Below, in pieces: positions 25,761-34,596 of a stretch of DNA of 64,000 bases (its first letter is position 1; each line of letters starts with the position of its first letter). The stretch comes from JBOGCH01 sp051656645. GTDB lineage: Bacteria; Bacteroidota; Bacteroidia; Bacteroidales; Marinifilaceae. Where the stretch lies: contig JBOGCH010000045.1 of NCBI GenBank assembly GCA_051656645.1, positions 31,436-95,435 of the forward strand, read 5' to 3'. The position numbers were made by a program, and so were the translations under genes. Under the pieces are notes generated by a model that saw only the letters and a list, made by a program, of their open reading frames with translations, did not search any database and was not told the DNA's origin.

Positions 25761-26270
25761 ATGAAAACTTCAATGAATTTGGTAAACAGTATGGCCAATG
25801 GCGCCATTGTTTCGTTAAAAGAGAGTCCAGTAATTGCTTATGATGCTCAACCCAATGAAATTGTATTGAACTGTAATTTTGTTAGCGTTGAGGACAATAG
25901 AATTAAGGATTATAGTGCTGGCAATATTTCAACCAATGAGTCGGAAATCTTGATTGAGTATCTTAACTACACACTTGGTAACGGACACATTAAGTTTTAC
26001 TGTGGGGAAGGATGCCAGCATCTATTAATTATTAAAGATGGAGATAAACGTATTGAGAATGTACGCCAACCACAAATTGTTATGCAAAGCAGTATGCCTT
26101 ATTGGGTAAAAGCACAATGCCCAGAGGCGCAGTGTACAGCATTACTATTGAATGAATTGATAATAAAATCGCAATTACGTTTACAGAACCATCCTATTAA
26201 TCTTACACGTGTATCCAAAGGTTTAGATACTGCTAGTTCTATTTGGTTGTGGGATTCTTCAAATATTTAG
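25761..26270 (+). CDS. Orphan insertion-domain fragment of ApgM-type phosphoglycerate mutase / homoserine kinase
   Basis: 169 residues, intact frame. Residues 35-165 align by eye with the middle of cofactor-independent phosphoglycerate mutase ApgM: 'LNCNFVSVEDNRIKDYSAGNIST', 'CQHLLIIKDGDKR' (family YRHLLV), 'CPEAQCTALLLNELIIKSQ' and 'HPINLTRVSKGLDTASSIWLW' (family HPVN...ANSIWLW). Both metal-binding parts are missing: the N-terminal GDGM/Ser segment and the C-terminal Asp/His segment. The family 'PPHD' substrate motif is replaced by 'RQPQIV'. It cannot be a normal mutase or kinase. In Bacteroides the intact homologue is reported as the homoserine kinase of the thr operon. Behind a Thr-rich leader, this is a relic or a repurposed domain; the long intact frame favours some retained use. 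Confidence 0.75.
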   Translation: MKTSMNLVNSMANGAIVSLKESPVIAYDAQPNEIVLNCNFVSVEDNRIKDYSAGNISTNESEILIEYLNYTLGNGHIKFYCGEGCQHLLIIKDGDKRIENVRQPQIVMQSSMPYWVKAQCPEAQCTALLLNELIIKSQLRLQNHPINLTRVSKGLDTASSIWLWDSSNI

Positions 26271-26585
26271 TTCAGATTATATTCATTTGTGGTTATTTGA
26301 AACGGCGTTATAGTTTTGAATAACCACAAATTTTATATTGAATATAGCTAAACTAGAAAATTATAAATTATTTATTGAAACGTACAAATTAATACTGCGT
26401 AAGTAATTTATAATCTCCCTCTAATTAAGGTGTTGATAGATAAATGTGGCATAGGCATATTGTTTTAATGCATTATCTTTGCTACATCAATAAGTGTTTT
26501 AATTAATATTAGGCATGATATTTGTTAAATGTGATTTTATTATAATGTGAAAACGTGCCTATTTGCTAAATTTATATAAATAACT
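26271..26585. other. Intergenic stretch with terminator and -7 box
   Basis: Holds the terminator at 26286-26335 and a -7-like TATCTTTG (26474-26481) about 105 nt before the patatin gene. Nothing else recognised. Confidence 0.45.
26286..26335 (+). terminator. Intrinsic terminator after the ApgM fragment
   Basis: Stem TTTGTGGTTATT/AATAACCACAAA (26286-26297 with 26319-26330) followed by TTTTA. It shows that the short gene is a complete transcription unit. Confidence 0.8.
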
Positions 26586-28769
26586 ATGAAAAGATTAGTT
26601 CTGCTTTTACTTCTATTTTGTGTTGGATGTACTGTATTTGCTCAGCGTAAAAAAGTGGGGCTTGTATTAGGTGGAGGAGGTGCAAAAGGAGCTGCGCACG
26701 TTGGCGTATTGAAAGTTTTAGAGGAGGAAGGCATACCTGTTGATTATATTGCAGGTACTAGTATTGGCGCAATTGGAGGTGCTTTGTACTCCATTGGGTA
26801 TGATGCGGCAATGTTGGATACATTAATGCGTAGCCTTGATTGGGAAAACCTAATGAGAGATAATGTAGATCGTACAAAACAAACATTCTCATCTAAGTTA
26901 AAAAAGGATATGTATGCGGTATCTATTCCATTATCTAAGGAAAAATTTACTTTCCCAGCAGGAATAATAGCAGGACAAAATATCTATAATTTGTTTACAG
27001 ATTTAACAGTAGGATACCATGAGTTGGATACGTTCTCTAAGTTACCTATACCTTTCTCGGCAGTAGCTGTGGATTTAGTATCCGGTAAAGATGTAGTATT
27101 GGATAAGGGATCGCTCCCTACTGCTATGCGAGCAAGTATGTCAATTCCGGGAGTATTTGTTCCTGTTGAATTGGATGATATGATACTTATTGATGGAGGT
27201 GCTATAAATAATTTACCTACCGATGTTGTACAAAAGATGGGTGCCGAAATAGTAATTGCCATAGATTTGTCTACCGGCGAAACTCCGAAAAATGAGTTAC
27301 GTGGTATGATGGGAATGGTGAACAGATTGGTAGACATAATGGGAGAGAAGAAGTATGAGCACAATAAGGAGAATAGTGACTTATATGTTAATCCCGATTT
27401 AAAAGGTTTCTCGGCAGCGTCCTTTAGTAAGGAAGCGGTTGATACCATGATTATACGCGGAGAACATGCAGCACGTGCAATATTACCCCAAATACGGGCA
27501 TTAAAGGAAAAAATATATGGCGATACGTTGACAACTCCTGTTGACACGGGCGTTAGTATTTATAAACGTCCTGAAAGCTATCAAATAAATAACGTTACAC
27601 TAACGGGCATTGAGGATAAGGATCAACGTTGGTTGCGTCGCTTTGTGACACTGCAAGCGGGACATAGTTATACGCTTACGGAAATAGACAACGTGATATC
27701 GGATTTGTATGGAACGGCGCTATTCTCAAATGTGGAGTATAAATTGTCGCCTACAGCACCGTATGATTTAGAATTGATAATGAAGCGTAAACCTCAAAGC
27801 TCAATAAATCTTGGAATACGCTTTGATTCAGAACAAATGGCGTCTATAATTCTTAATACTACAGTGAACAGACGTATTATAAACGGAGCAAGTTTTGATG
27901 CTACTTTCTTACTTAATCAAAGTCCATCGGCATCGTTAGGAGTAACTTGGGGAAGTGACTTTACTCAAAAAATAGGCCTCAATTACACGGCGCGTTATTA
28001 CAATTTTAAAATTTATAATAGAGGAGACAAAGTGGATTCGCCTAGTTTTGTAGGACAATCGTTAGGACTTAACTTCTCTGATATCTATTTCAATTTCCGT
28101 TTTGATGCAGGAATTCGTTATGATTTCTTCACTTACAATGATTTTCTGTACACCAAGACCTATGAGCCAGTAAAACAGAAAACGGAAGGATTCTTAAATT
28201 ATTATATGTCGTTTGGGGTAGATACTTACGATCAAAAATATTTTCCTACTCGCGGTGTCGAAGCTTATGCAATGGGGGATATGGTGACATCAAACTTTGC
28301 AACCTATAAAGGGGGATCGCCAATAGGTATTGCATCCTTTAAGGTTGGGACGGTTGCACGTTTAAGCAATAGGGTACACCTTATTCCGGATGCTCAGGGG
28401 CGCTTCCTGTTTGGTAATAAATTTCCGGAGATTTATTTAAACTATATGGGAGGGAATATGAATGCACGTTATCTTAATCAGCAAATTGCCTTTGACGGAA
28501 TGAGAAATATGGAGATAATGAACGATGCACTATTTACTGCTCGTTTGGCTCTTCGTTATCGTCTCGGCAGCAAGCATTACATACAGGCAAGAGGACAATA
28601 TGCCAAGGATAGTGACAACTTCCTTAAGTTATTTCACTCCGGTAAAGACTATTTTGGAGGAGCTTTGCAATATGCCTATAACTCATTATTAGGTCCAATA
28701 GCGGTTAGCTTCAACACATCGAATGTAGAACGCTTTGGGGTATACGTTTCCCTAGGCTATAATTTTTAA
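26586..28769 (+). CDS. Patatin-like phospholipase fused to POTRA and Omp85 barrel (type Vd-like)
   Basis: 727 residues. Signal peptide, then a patatin domain (about 25-230): oxyanion 'LGGGGAKGAAHVGVL', nucleophile 'GTSIGAIGG' and catalytic Asp in 'LIDGGAINNLP'. A POTRA-like segment follows ('YQINNVTLTGIEDKDQRWLRRFVTL', about 330-410), and the rest is an outer-membrane beta-barrel of the BamA/surface-antigen type ending in aromatic 'VYVSLGYNF'. This is the layout of PlpD-type (type Vd) autotransporters with lipase activity. Substrate lipids and whether the enzyme is released are unknown. The gene is single with a long AT-rich leader, and a flavodoxin/ferredoxin gene follows 11 bp later. Confidence 0.9.
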   Translation: MKRLVLLLLLFCVGCTVFAQRKKVGLVLGGGGAKGAAHVGVLKVLEEEGIPVDYIAGTSIGAIGGALYSIGYDAAMLDTLMRSLDWENLMRDNVDRTKQTFSSKLKKDMYAVSIPLSKEKFTFPAGIIAGQNIYNLFTDLTVGYHELDTFSKLPIPFSAVAVDLVSGKDVVLDKGSLPTAMRASMSIPGVFVPVELDDMILIDGGAINNLPTDVVQKMGAEIVIAIDLSTGETPKNELRGMMGMVNRLVDIMGEKKYEHNKENSDLYVNPDLKGFSAASFSKEAVDTMIIRGEHAARAILPQIRALKEKIYGDTLTTPVDTGVSIYKRPESYQINNVTLTGIEDKDQRWLRRFVTLQAGHSYTLTEIDNVISDLYGTALFSNVEYKLSPTAPYDLELIMKRKPQSSINLGIRFDSEQMASIILNTTVNRRIINGASFDATFLLNQSPSASLGVTWGSDFTQKIGLNYTARYYNFKIYNRGDKVDSPSFVGQSLGLNFSDIYFNFRFDAGIRYDFFTYNDFLYTKTYEPVKQKTEGFLNYYMSFGVDTYDQKYFPTRGVEAYAMGDMVTSNFATYKGGSPIGIASFKVGTVARLSNRVHLIPDAQGRFLFGNKFPEIYLNYMGGNMNARYLNQQIAFDGMRNMEIMNDALFTARLALRYRLGSKHYIQARGQYAKDSDNFLKLFHSGKDYFGGALQYAYNSLLGPIAVSFNTSNVERFGVYVSLGYNF

Positions 28770-28780
28770 TATCATAATGT

Positions 28781-29557
28781 ATGAATTACACTACTGCTAA
28801 TCTTATTTATTTTAGTGCTACAGGAACAACAGAAAAAATCATAAATCAAGTAGTTAAGGATGTCGCTTTTCAGCGTGTAAATAGATATCCACTTCAGGTT
28901 GAAGATAAAATTAAACATTTTAATAATCAGGAGATAGCAGTATTTGCATTGCCTGTTTATTCAGGACGTATTCCGGAGTTTGCAACAACACTACTGGCAA
29001 AGTATAAAGGAAATAACACTCCCGCCATTATAGTAACCGTATATGGGAATAGAGATTTTGACGATGCATTGATAGAACTCCGTGATATTGTTACGCAAAA
29101 TGGGTTTAAAGTAATCTCTGCTGCAGCATTTATAGCGCAGCACTCCATATTTCCTAAGGTTGCAACAAATCGTCCCAATGCGCAGGACTTAGCTTTAATT
29201 TCTACATTTGGGAAGAATAGTGTTGAGAGCATAGAAGCAGTAATTAATTCTACCGATGTGTTACAAGTAAAAGGAAATAATACCCCTTATAGAGATATTA
29301 AGGCTGTACCATTAAAACCTCAGGTGTCGGGTAAATGTAATAAATGTGGCAAATGCTCTAAGCAGTGTCCTGTTGAAGCAATAAACTTGGAGTTGACCAA
29401 CAAGTGCGATGCGGAGAAATGTATCTCTTGTGGCCGATGTATTCATGTTTGTCCGCAAAATGCACGTAAATTTGGTGGTCTACTTTATTTTGTGGCATCG
29501 AAAATGTTTACACGTAAGTATAGCGAATATCAGCAACCCTACATCGCTACGTTGTAA
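28781..29557 (+). CDS. EFR1-type flavodoxin-ferredoxin fusion
   Basis: 258 residues. The N-terminal flavodoxin-like half starts 'LIYFSATGTTEKIINQVVKD', with 'FALPVYSGRIPEFATTLLAKY' as further FMN-binding loop. The C-terminal half has two 4Fe-4S motifs: 'CNKCGKCSKQCPVEAINL' and 'CISCGRCIHVCPQNARKF'. Such proteins carry electrons in the cytoplasm of anaerobes, but a defined partner is not known to me. It follows the patatin gene by 11 bp, so the two may be co-transcribed, though no functional link is obvious. Confidence 0.9.
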   Translation: MNYTTANLIYFSATGTTEKIINQVVKDVAFQRVNRYPLQVEDKIKHFNNQEIAVFALPVYSGRIPEFATTLLAKYKGNNTPAIIVTVYGNRDFDDALIELRDIVTQNGFKVISAAAFIAQHSIFPKVATNRPNAQDLALISTFGKNSVESIEAVINSTDVLQVKGNNTPYRDIKAVPLKPQVSGKCNKCGKCSKQCPVEAINLELTNKCDAEKCISCGRCIHVCPQNARKFGGLLYFVASKMFTRKYSEYQQPYIATL

Positions 29558-29634
29558 TAAAATATGTAAGAAACTTTAGGAAACTATCAAGCCGACTGCT
29601 GCGTTTAACGTTGTGTATCAAAAACAATAACGTT

Positions 29635-29844
29635 ATGGAAGAAAAAGGCAAAATCTGTAGCATCACCGTTGTGCATAACGGTCCGCTAATTGTAAACAAT
29701 GAGTTTATGTTAATTGATAAGGATGGGAAAGAAAGTTTGCAACAAGCTAAGGTAGCATTATGTCGTTGTGGACATTCTCATAAAAAACCATTCTGCGATG
29801 GAACTCATAAAATAATCAATTTCGATGATACTGCTGACAATTAG
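29635..29844 (+). CDS. CDGSH-type iron-sulfur protein
   Basis: 69 residues from the ATG at 29635 (an upstream in-frame TTG at 29611 is less likely). The C-terminal motif 'CRCGHSHKKPFCDGTH' is the CDGSH signature (C-x-C-x2-S-x3-P-x-C-D-G-x2-H) that binds one 2Fe-2S cluster through three Cys and one His. The function of small bacterial CDGSH proteins is not settled; electron or cluster transfer is proposed. It lies 77 bp after the EFR1 gene and ends in a very long terminator hairpin, so it may share a redox role with its neighbour. Confidence 0.88.
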   Translation: MEEKGKICSITVVHNGPLIVNNEFMLIDKDGKESLQQAKVALCRCGHSHKKPFCDGTHKIINFDDTADN

Positions 29845-29867
29845 CTGGTTGCTAATTGTTATGAGAG

Positions 29868-29926
29868 GACAGAAACACAAAATCCGATGCCTAAGGCGTC
29901 GGATTTTGTGTTTCTGTCCGTTTTTT
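29868..29926 (+). terminator. Very long intrinsic terminator
   Basis: A 23-bp stem (29868-29890 with 29896-29918, one G-U pair), a 5-nt loop, then CG and six T. Unusually long for a terminator. Confidence 0.9.
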
Positions 29927-30066
29927 GATACTTTTTGTCATAATATAATTAAAAATATAAGACAATGTTAATTATTTTCCATATTGAAACATACTAATCT
30001 ATTATTAGTATATGTAGCAAAAGATATTTAACATGAACATTATCATTTAATTTAAATGTTTAGACT

Positions 30067-30693
30067 ATGAAAAAGATTTTACTATTCGCCGTAATATTGT
30101 TATCGTCAATAACTCTATTCGCACAACAACAAGGCCAAGTAAGACTTGGTGGTGATTTGTCTTTCAGCTCAAATGAATCTAAGGATCTTGAAGGAAACAG
30201 AACGACAGTGACTAACGTTAAAGTTCTTCCAAATGTAAGTTATTTTATCAGTGACAACTGGGCTATTGGGTTAGACTTAGGTTACGAATACAAACAAACT
30301 AAAGTTAAGGGTAACGACACTCACAAACCTAAAACTAACTTATTTGTGGTAGGTCCACGCGCAAGCTATTATCTACAAATTACACAAAACTTCTATTACA
30401 CTCCTGGTATCTACGTAAATGTAGGTTTTGGAGAGTACAAAAATCAAGAAACTATTAATGGAGTTACTTCTAAAAAAGCTGATTTATTCAACCTACGCGC
30501 TGGTTTAAACTTAATGCGTTTTGAATTTATGCCTACAGATGTTATCGGTATTAGCTTTAGCATAGGTGAATTCTCTTATGACTATTTAACTTACAAATAT
30601 AAAGACGTTGAAGGTAAACCAAAACACAAATACAACTCATTTGATCTTGGTTTGAACTTTGCTCCAACTATTGGATTTAACTACTATTTCTAA
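30067..30693 (+). CDS. Small outer-membrane beta-barrel protein
   Basis: 208 residues with a clear signal peptide ('LLFAVILLSSITLFAQ'). The mature chain alternates hydrophobic and polar residues in strands such as 'WAIGLDLGYEYKQTK' and 'FYYTPGIYVNVGFGEYK', and ends 'FAPTIGFNYYF' with a terminal Phe, as outer-membrane barrels assembled by BamA do. It is likely an 8- to 10-stranded porin-like or OmpX/OmpW-like protein; no specific ligand is evident. Codon choice suggests strong expression. It is a single gene with a bidirectional terminator shared with the convergent MFS gene. Confidence 0.85.
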   Translation: MKKILLFAVILLSSITLFAQQQGQVRLGGDLSFSSNESKDLEGNRTTVTNVKVLPNVSYFISDNWAIGLDLGYEYKQTKVKGNDTHKPKTNLFVVGPRASYYLQITQNFYYTPGIYVNVGFGEYKNQETINGVTSKKADLFNLRAGLNLMRFEFMPTDVIGISFSIGEFSYDYLTYKYKDVEGKPKHKYNSFDLGLNFAPTIGFNYYF

Positions 30694-30720
30694 TAACGGA
30701 ATTTGTTTATAACATTAAAT

Positions 30721-30759
30721 ACAAAAAAGTCTAAGAGTTTAAGCTCTTAGACTTTTTTG
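30721..30759. terminator. Bidirectional intrinsic terminator
   Basis: A stem built from AAAAAAGTCTAAGAG and CTCTTAGACTTTTTT arms, with a T-run on either strand. It serves the barrel gene (+) and the MFS gene (-). Confidence 0.88.
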
Positions 30760-30775
30760 TATTTATAGGAGATTC

Positions 30776-32197
30776 TTAAACTGCTTCGCGCATTGTTTCA
30801 GTCTCTGTTTTTTTGCTATCTAAGTGTTTTACCACTCGTCCATATACAATTAAAGCAATAGCCGAAACCAATGCAATACCTGCAAAGGCATACCAAATGT
30901 AGTGAGCATGCTCGGTAGCCTGGCGCCACTCCTCAACAGTAGAGAAAAGTGAGCGGTCCGGACAAAATTCGCTTAGTAAGTAACCCGAAAGTCCAAATCC
31001 TAATATTGAAGATAGGAACGAGTGTAAGTGGCTAAATCCAAGATATAATCCCTCTTCGCCTTTAGGAGCTTGTAAAGAGAAATATTCAAGGAAACGAGGA
31101 GATATAAATACCTCGGCAAGACCTTGGAATACAATACCCACCACCATCATAAAGGCTACAGGGTGCATACCTAAAATTACCGAGTCGGCATTTAATATAT
31201 TTCCGTACGCCATACACAATGCAGAGATAGGCATAATAAACATACCAATTGTCATGGATGTAAGTGCCGATTTACCACGTAGTAATTGAGTAATAAAGTT
31301 CACTGTAAGCACAACAACCAATGGATTTACGTTAGCATACCATGATGGCGATGCACCTTCACCCGCTAAACGTAGTACATATTTAGGCATAGTTGCGTAT
31401 AATTGGTGTTGCACCATCCAGAAACCTGTAATGATAAGGATTAATGTAATTAAACGTCCGTTACCACATACCTTAACTAATGCTTTACCAATTTGCTTAA
31501 ATGATTTACCTTCTCCGGCGTGAGATGCCGATTTATAGAAAAAGAATACAGCTACCAATGCAATTAATGTCATTGCAGCCGAGAAATAGTTTAGCGTAAT
31601 TAACCCTTCATTACCAAGTGTTTCACGTAAAGGCTTCACAATAGTTTTACCACTAAAGGCACCAATGTTTACCATACCGTAAAAAATGGCAAATCCGCGC
31701 GCTCGGTTCTCTTCGGTAGTTTCTTTAGCTACGGTACCGGAGATAACACTTTTAATAAAGGCACCACCAATAACAATAAGTGCCATGATAGGAATAATTC
31801 CGTAGCGGGCACTGCTTTCCAGTAAGCCGGTAAAAGTTGTATCGCGTCCATACTCCACCAATCCTGCACTTTGTAACCACGTAGGGAATAAACCTAATCC
31901 GCCGTACCCAAGTGTCAATAATGCAAATGCCAATAGCATGGAATTACGGAAACCAATCTTATCGGCAATAGCTCCGGCAAAAGTTGGTAAAAGATAAAGA
32001 AATGCACTAAATACCCCGGCAATCGTAGCACTTTGCATGTCATTAAATCCAAGAATGCGACTCAGATAAAGTGTAATAACTACAAATACTCCATAATAGG
32101 CAGCACGTTCGCATAGTTCAACCCCATTAGCAACCCAAAAGGCTTTGCTAAATTTAGGAGTTGCTGCAGATTTCGTTGATGAAATAGATGAACTCAT
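30776..32197 (-). CDS. MFS transporter of the POT/PTR-like group
   Basis: 473 residues from the ATG at 32197; an in-frame TTG 36 bp upstream is unlikely. About 12 to 14 hydrophobic helices. 'ELCERAAYYGVFVVITLYLSRILGF' followed by 'FLYLLPTFAGAIADKIGFRNSMLLAFALLTLGYG' strongly resembles the first helices of proton-dependent oligopeptide transporters (the E-x-x-E-R motif is represented by 'ELCER'). It probably imports di- or tripeptides with protons, though some members carry other solutes. Single gene on the minus strand. Confidence 0.8.
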   Translation of the reverse strand: MSSSISSTKSAATPKFSKAFWVANGVELCERAAYYGVFVVITLYLSRILGFNDMQSATIAGVFSAFLYLLPTFAGAIADKIGFRNSMLLAFALLTLGYGGLGLFPTWLQSAGLVEYGRDTTFTGLLESSARYGIIPIMALIVIGGAFIKSVISGTVAKETTEENRARGFAIFYGMVNIGAFSGKTIVKPLRETLGNEGLITLNYFSAAMTLIALVAVFFFYKSASHAGEGKSFKQIGKALVKVCGNGRLITLILIITGFWMVQHQLYATMPKYVLRLAGEGASPSWYANVNPLVVVLTVNFITQLLRGKSALTSMTIGMFIMPISALCMAYGNILNADSVILGMHPVAFMMVVGIVFQGLAEVFISPRFLEYFSLQAPKGEEGLYLGFSHLHSFLSSILGFGLSGYLLSEFCPDRSLFSTVEEWRQATEHAHYIWYAFAGIALVSAIALIVYGRVVKHLDSKKTETETMREAV

Positions 32198-32556
32198 AAA
32201 ATGTAAATGATGATTTTTAATTGATTTATTCAATAGGTAACATCAATATTAATAATAATGATGCATTTACAAATATAATAAAAATTATCAATATGAAATT
32301 AACTAGCGTATTATTCTACTTCATTAACACTCCCTGTTAATCTGCATTCCTTTAATATCTCGTCTGCTAGACGGTACAAAAAACGCGATATTCCCTATTC
32401 GTCCTTTTTAGTTTATTTGTACCTAAGTGTATAGACAGGTACGTACCTGAAATTTATGATATCCTAAAAAGTGATGAACGGATTCCTAATCTTTGACAGA
32501 GTGTGTTGGAGGGAATGAAATACCCCAAAGAACACTCACATAACAGATTACAGTGT
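32198..32556. other. Intergenic stretch
   Basis: Contains a minus-strand -7-like box (CAAATATA at 32270-32277, read TATATTTG on the minus strand) that may serve the MFS gene, and the short palindrome GGTACGTACC near 32440. I see no gene. Confidence 0.4.
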
Positions 32557-34596
32557 TTAGTTTATGTATTGAGCCAAATCCGGATAAACATCCTTCAACT
32601 TATTAAGATGTGTCAACGCTTTTTTCCTATTGCCACTATTGAAATAGGCTATACCAAGAAATCTATTCCATAGATTAATATCATTGATGTCCGTGAAAAT
32701 ATTCTTGTTTCGTTCCAGAAGTGAGATGGCTTCGTTGTTTCTATTAAGCTCCACAAAACTATGTCCGGACATTAGGACCGCATCCTTAACCTCCAACTGT
32801 GAGCTGGGCCAAAAGGCCAAATAGTTCTTAAAGAACTCCAATGCGGTACTGTATTCCCTTGCGTTGTAGTAGCCATAGCCTAGCCAATACCACGTACCAA
32901 AATTCATGTGGTTATATTGATAAGCTTTTATAAGCAACTCCATCCCTTCTGCAATTTTTCCTTCAATCATTAAATTAATACCATCAATATCGTATCGGTT
33001 TTCGCGCTTTACTACGGCACACACAGGCTGATTATCTATGTATTCAATATGTACTGTTCCTTTAGGCGGATAAAAGGCCTTAACCACATGGGCTGGAATG
33101 AAATTAGGAGTTAAAATCAAATAGTCATACTCGCCTCGTGCAAAGGCCCTCCAGCCGTATTGCATTGTTTCGCAGTTTGGTGTTTTGCGTATATGTTGTG
33201 AATAGCAAACATTCTTATTTCTTGTTCCCACGCGCACCAATGTGTCCGATTTTGAAATTACATTCTCTTCCAACCATTTATATCCCTGTATACAGGACGT
33301 TTCATAATAGTCTGTATCAAATCGGTTATGCGTGTTTCCTGCTATAATATTGTGATATGTATATATGTATCTCGGATTCTTTGCCATCCAAAATGCCGTG
33401 GGTGCCATGAGTAGACACACTGTGCAAACATAAATAATTTGTTTATTCTTTTGCCTCAGTATGCTAAAAGAGTCATAGTACCCTATTGCTGCAATTATGG
33501 CAAAGGAAGAGAAAATAAACAAGGTGTGGCGCCATCCATTGTACACATTGGCTTCTGTTAGAATGATGTATGCCGGCGCAAATAATAGGGTAAATAAAAG
33601 AAAGGAGATGGTTATTTTATTGTATGTGCGCCAAATTGTCTTAAAACGTATTGCAAACAGCAAAAGTCCGGCCCAAGCAAACAACGGAATTGTATATAAA
33701 TAGGACTTTAGTAGATAAGCCGGAGGCAAGTGAAGTGAATCAATTATCTTTCCTTCAAACAGCATGGTAATTTTTTGTTTAAACTCCTGCACCAGTTTTA
33801 ATGCGTTAGTAACATGGGTTATCGGTCCTTCATAAAAGAAATTCGGATATGCACACAACCCCACAAGCACGCCTACGGCACATATTGCGGTAGGTATATA
33901 GAGTGCTCTACCTTTGTTATGTAGCATCTTTTTGCGCAAATCTGCAGACAACAGCATACATAATCCACACCCAACAATAGCATAGAACAAAAGCATTAGT
34001 CCCCCAATGCGCACACTCACGGAAAGTGCTATCCCCAATGCCGCTAATATGCAATCCTGCCATTTGTAATGGGGTAATTGCCTATATAAATTAATTAGTG
34101 CATATACTGTGATAGCAAATCCTGCCGCCATAGGTATATCTTTAGAGTCAATGGGCGAAAGTCCGAAAACTATAGGGGATATGGCCATAATGATTATGGT
34201 AATAGAGGCTAACCACCAATCCTTGATTTTTTGTGCTGTTAGCGCGGCAAATAACATAAAAACAAAACCAAAAAATGCACAAAGTAAATGGCGTATGATT
34301 GCCTCATGAGCAGTCCAGCCGGTAATTTTCATTACTATAGCCGGTAAAATTTCAAATCCTACTCCATAGTATTTCATATGTTTTGCCTCTACCCATTCCA
34401 CCTTATCATAGGTGGTAAAGCTGATATCGCCATGCAAATAGTAATTAAGTGCATGAATTCCGTTATTACCGTCTATATATTCATCGCCCGTAGAGCCAAT
34501 TATTAGTGCGGAGGAAATTAATAAACTAAAAACTATTACGGTTAATGCTATGAAAACATTCAATCCGTTTAAAAATTTTTCAATCTTAGGAAACAT
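32557..34596 (-). CDS. GT-C-type membrane glycosyltransferase with C-terminal TPR repeats
   Basis: 679 residues. About 11 hydrophobic helices occupy residues 15-420. Between the first two lies an acidic loop with 'STGDEYIDGNNGIHALNYYL', the place where PMT/ArnT-like glycosyltransferases hold their catalytic acid; 'SPIDSKDIPMAAGFAI' is another loop. The last 140 residues form tetratricopeptide pairs ('GMELLIKAYQYNHMNFGTWYWLGYGYYNAREYSTALEFF'). It probably moves a sugar from a polyprenyl carrier onto a protein or glycan at the periplasmic face. Acceptor and sugar are unknown, and the TPR tail is presumably for binding. It is a single gene preceded by a candidate minus-strand -7 box (34630-34637). 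Confidence 0.72.
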   Translation of the reverse strand: MFPKIEKFLNGLNVFIALTVIVFSLLISSALIIGSTGDEYIDGNNGIHALNYYLHGDISFTTYDKVEWVEAKHMKYYGVGFEILPAIVMKITGWTAHEAIIRHLLCAFFGFVFMLFAALTAQKIKDWWLASITIIIMAISPIVFGLSPIDSKDIPMAAGFAITVYALINLYRQLPHYKWQDCILAALGIALSVSVRIGGLMLLFYAIVGCGLCMLLSADLRKKMLHNKGRALYIPTAICAVGVLVGLCAYPNFFYEGPITHVTNALKLVQEFKQKITMLFEGKIIDSLHLPPAYLLKSYLYTIPLFAWAGLLLFAIRFKTIWRTYNKITISFLLFTLLFAPAYIILTEANVYNGWRHTLFIFSSFAIIAAIGYYDSFSILRQKNKQIIYVCTVCLLMAPTAFWMAKNPRYIYTYHNIIAGNTHNRFDTDYYETSCIQGYKWLEENVISKSDTLVRVGTRNKNVCYSQHIRKTPNCETMQYGWRAFARGEYDYLILTPNFIPAHVVKAFYPPKGTVHIEYIDNQPVCAVVKRENRYDIDGINLMIEGKIAEGMELLIKAYQYNHMNFGTWYWLGYGYYNAREYSTALEFFKNYLAFWPSSQLEVKDAVLMSGHSFVELNRNNEAISLLERNKNIFTDINDINLWNRFLGIAYFNSGNRKKALTHLNKLKDVYPDLAQYIN

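Noticed and set aside
26984..27547. 187-codon open frame on the minus strand inside the patatin gene
   Set aside because: It is antisense to strongly conserved patatin motifs, has no recognisable family or start signal, and its composition mirrors the plus-strand codons.
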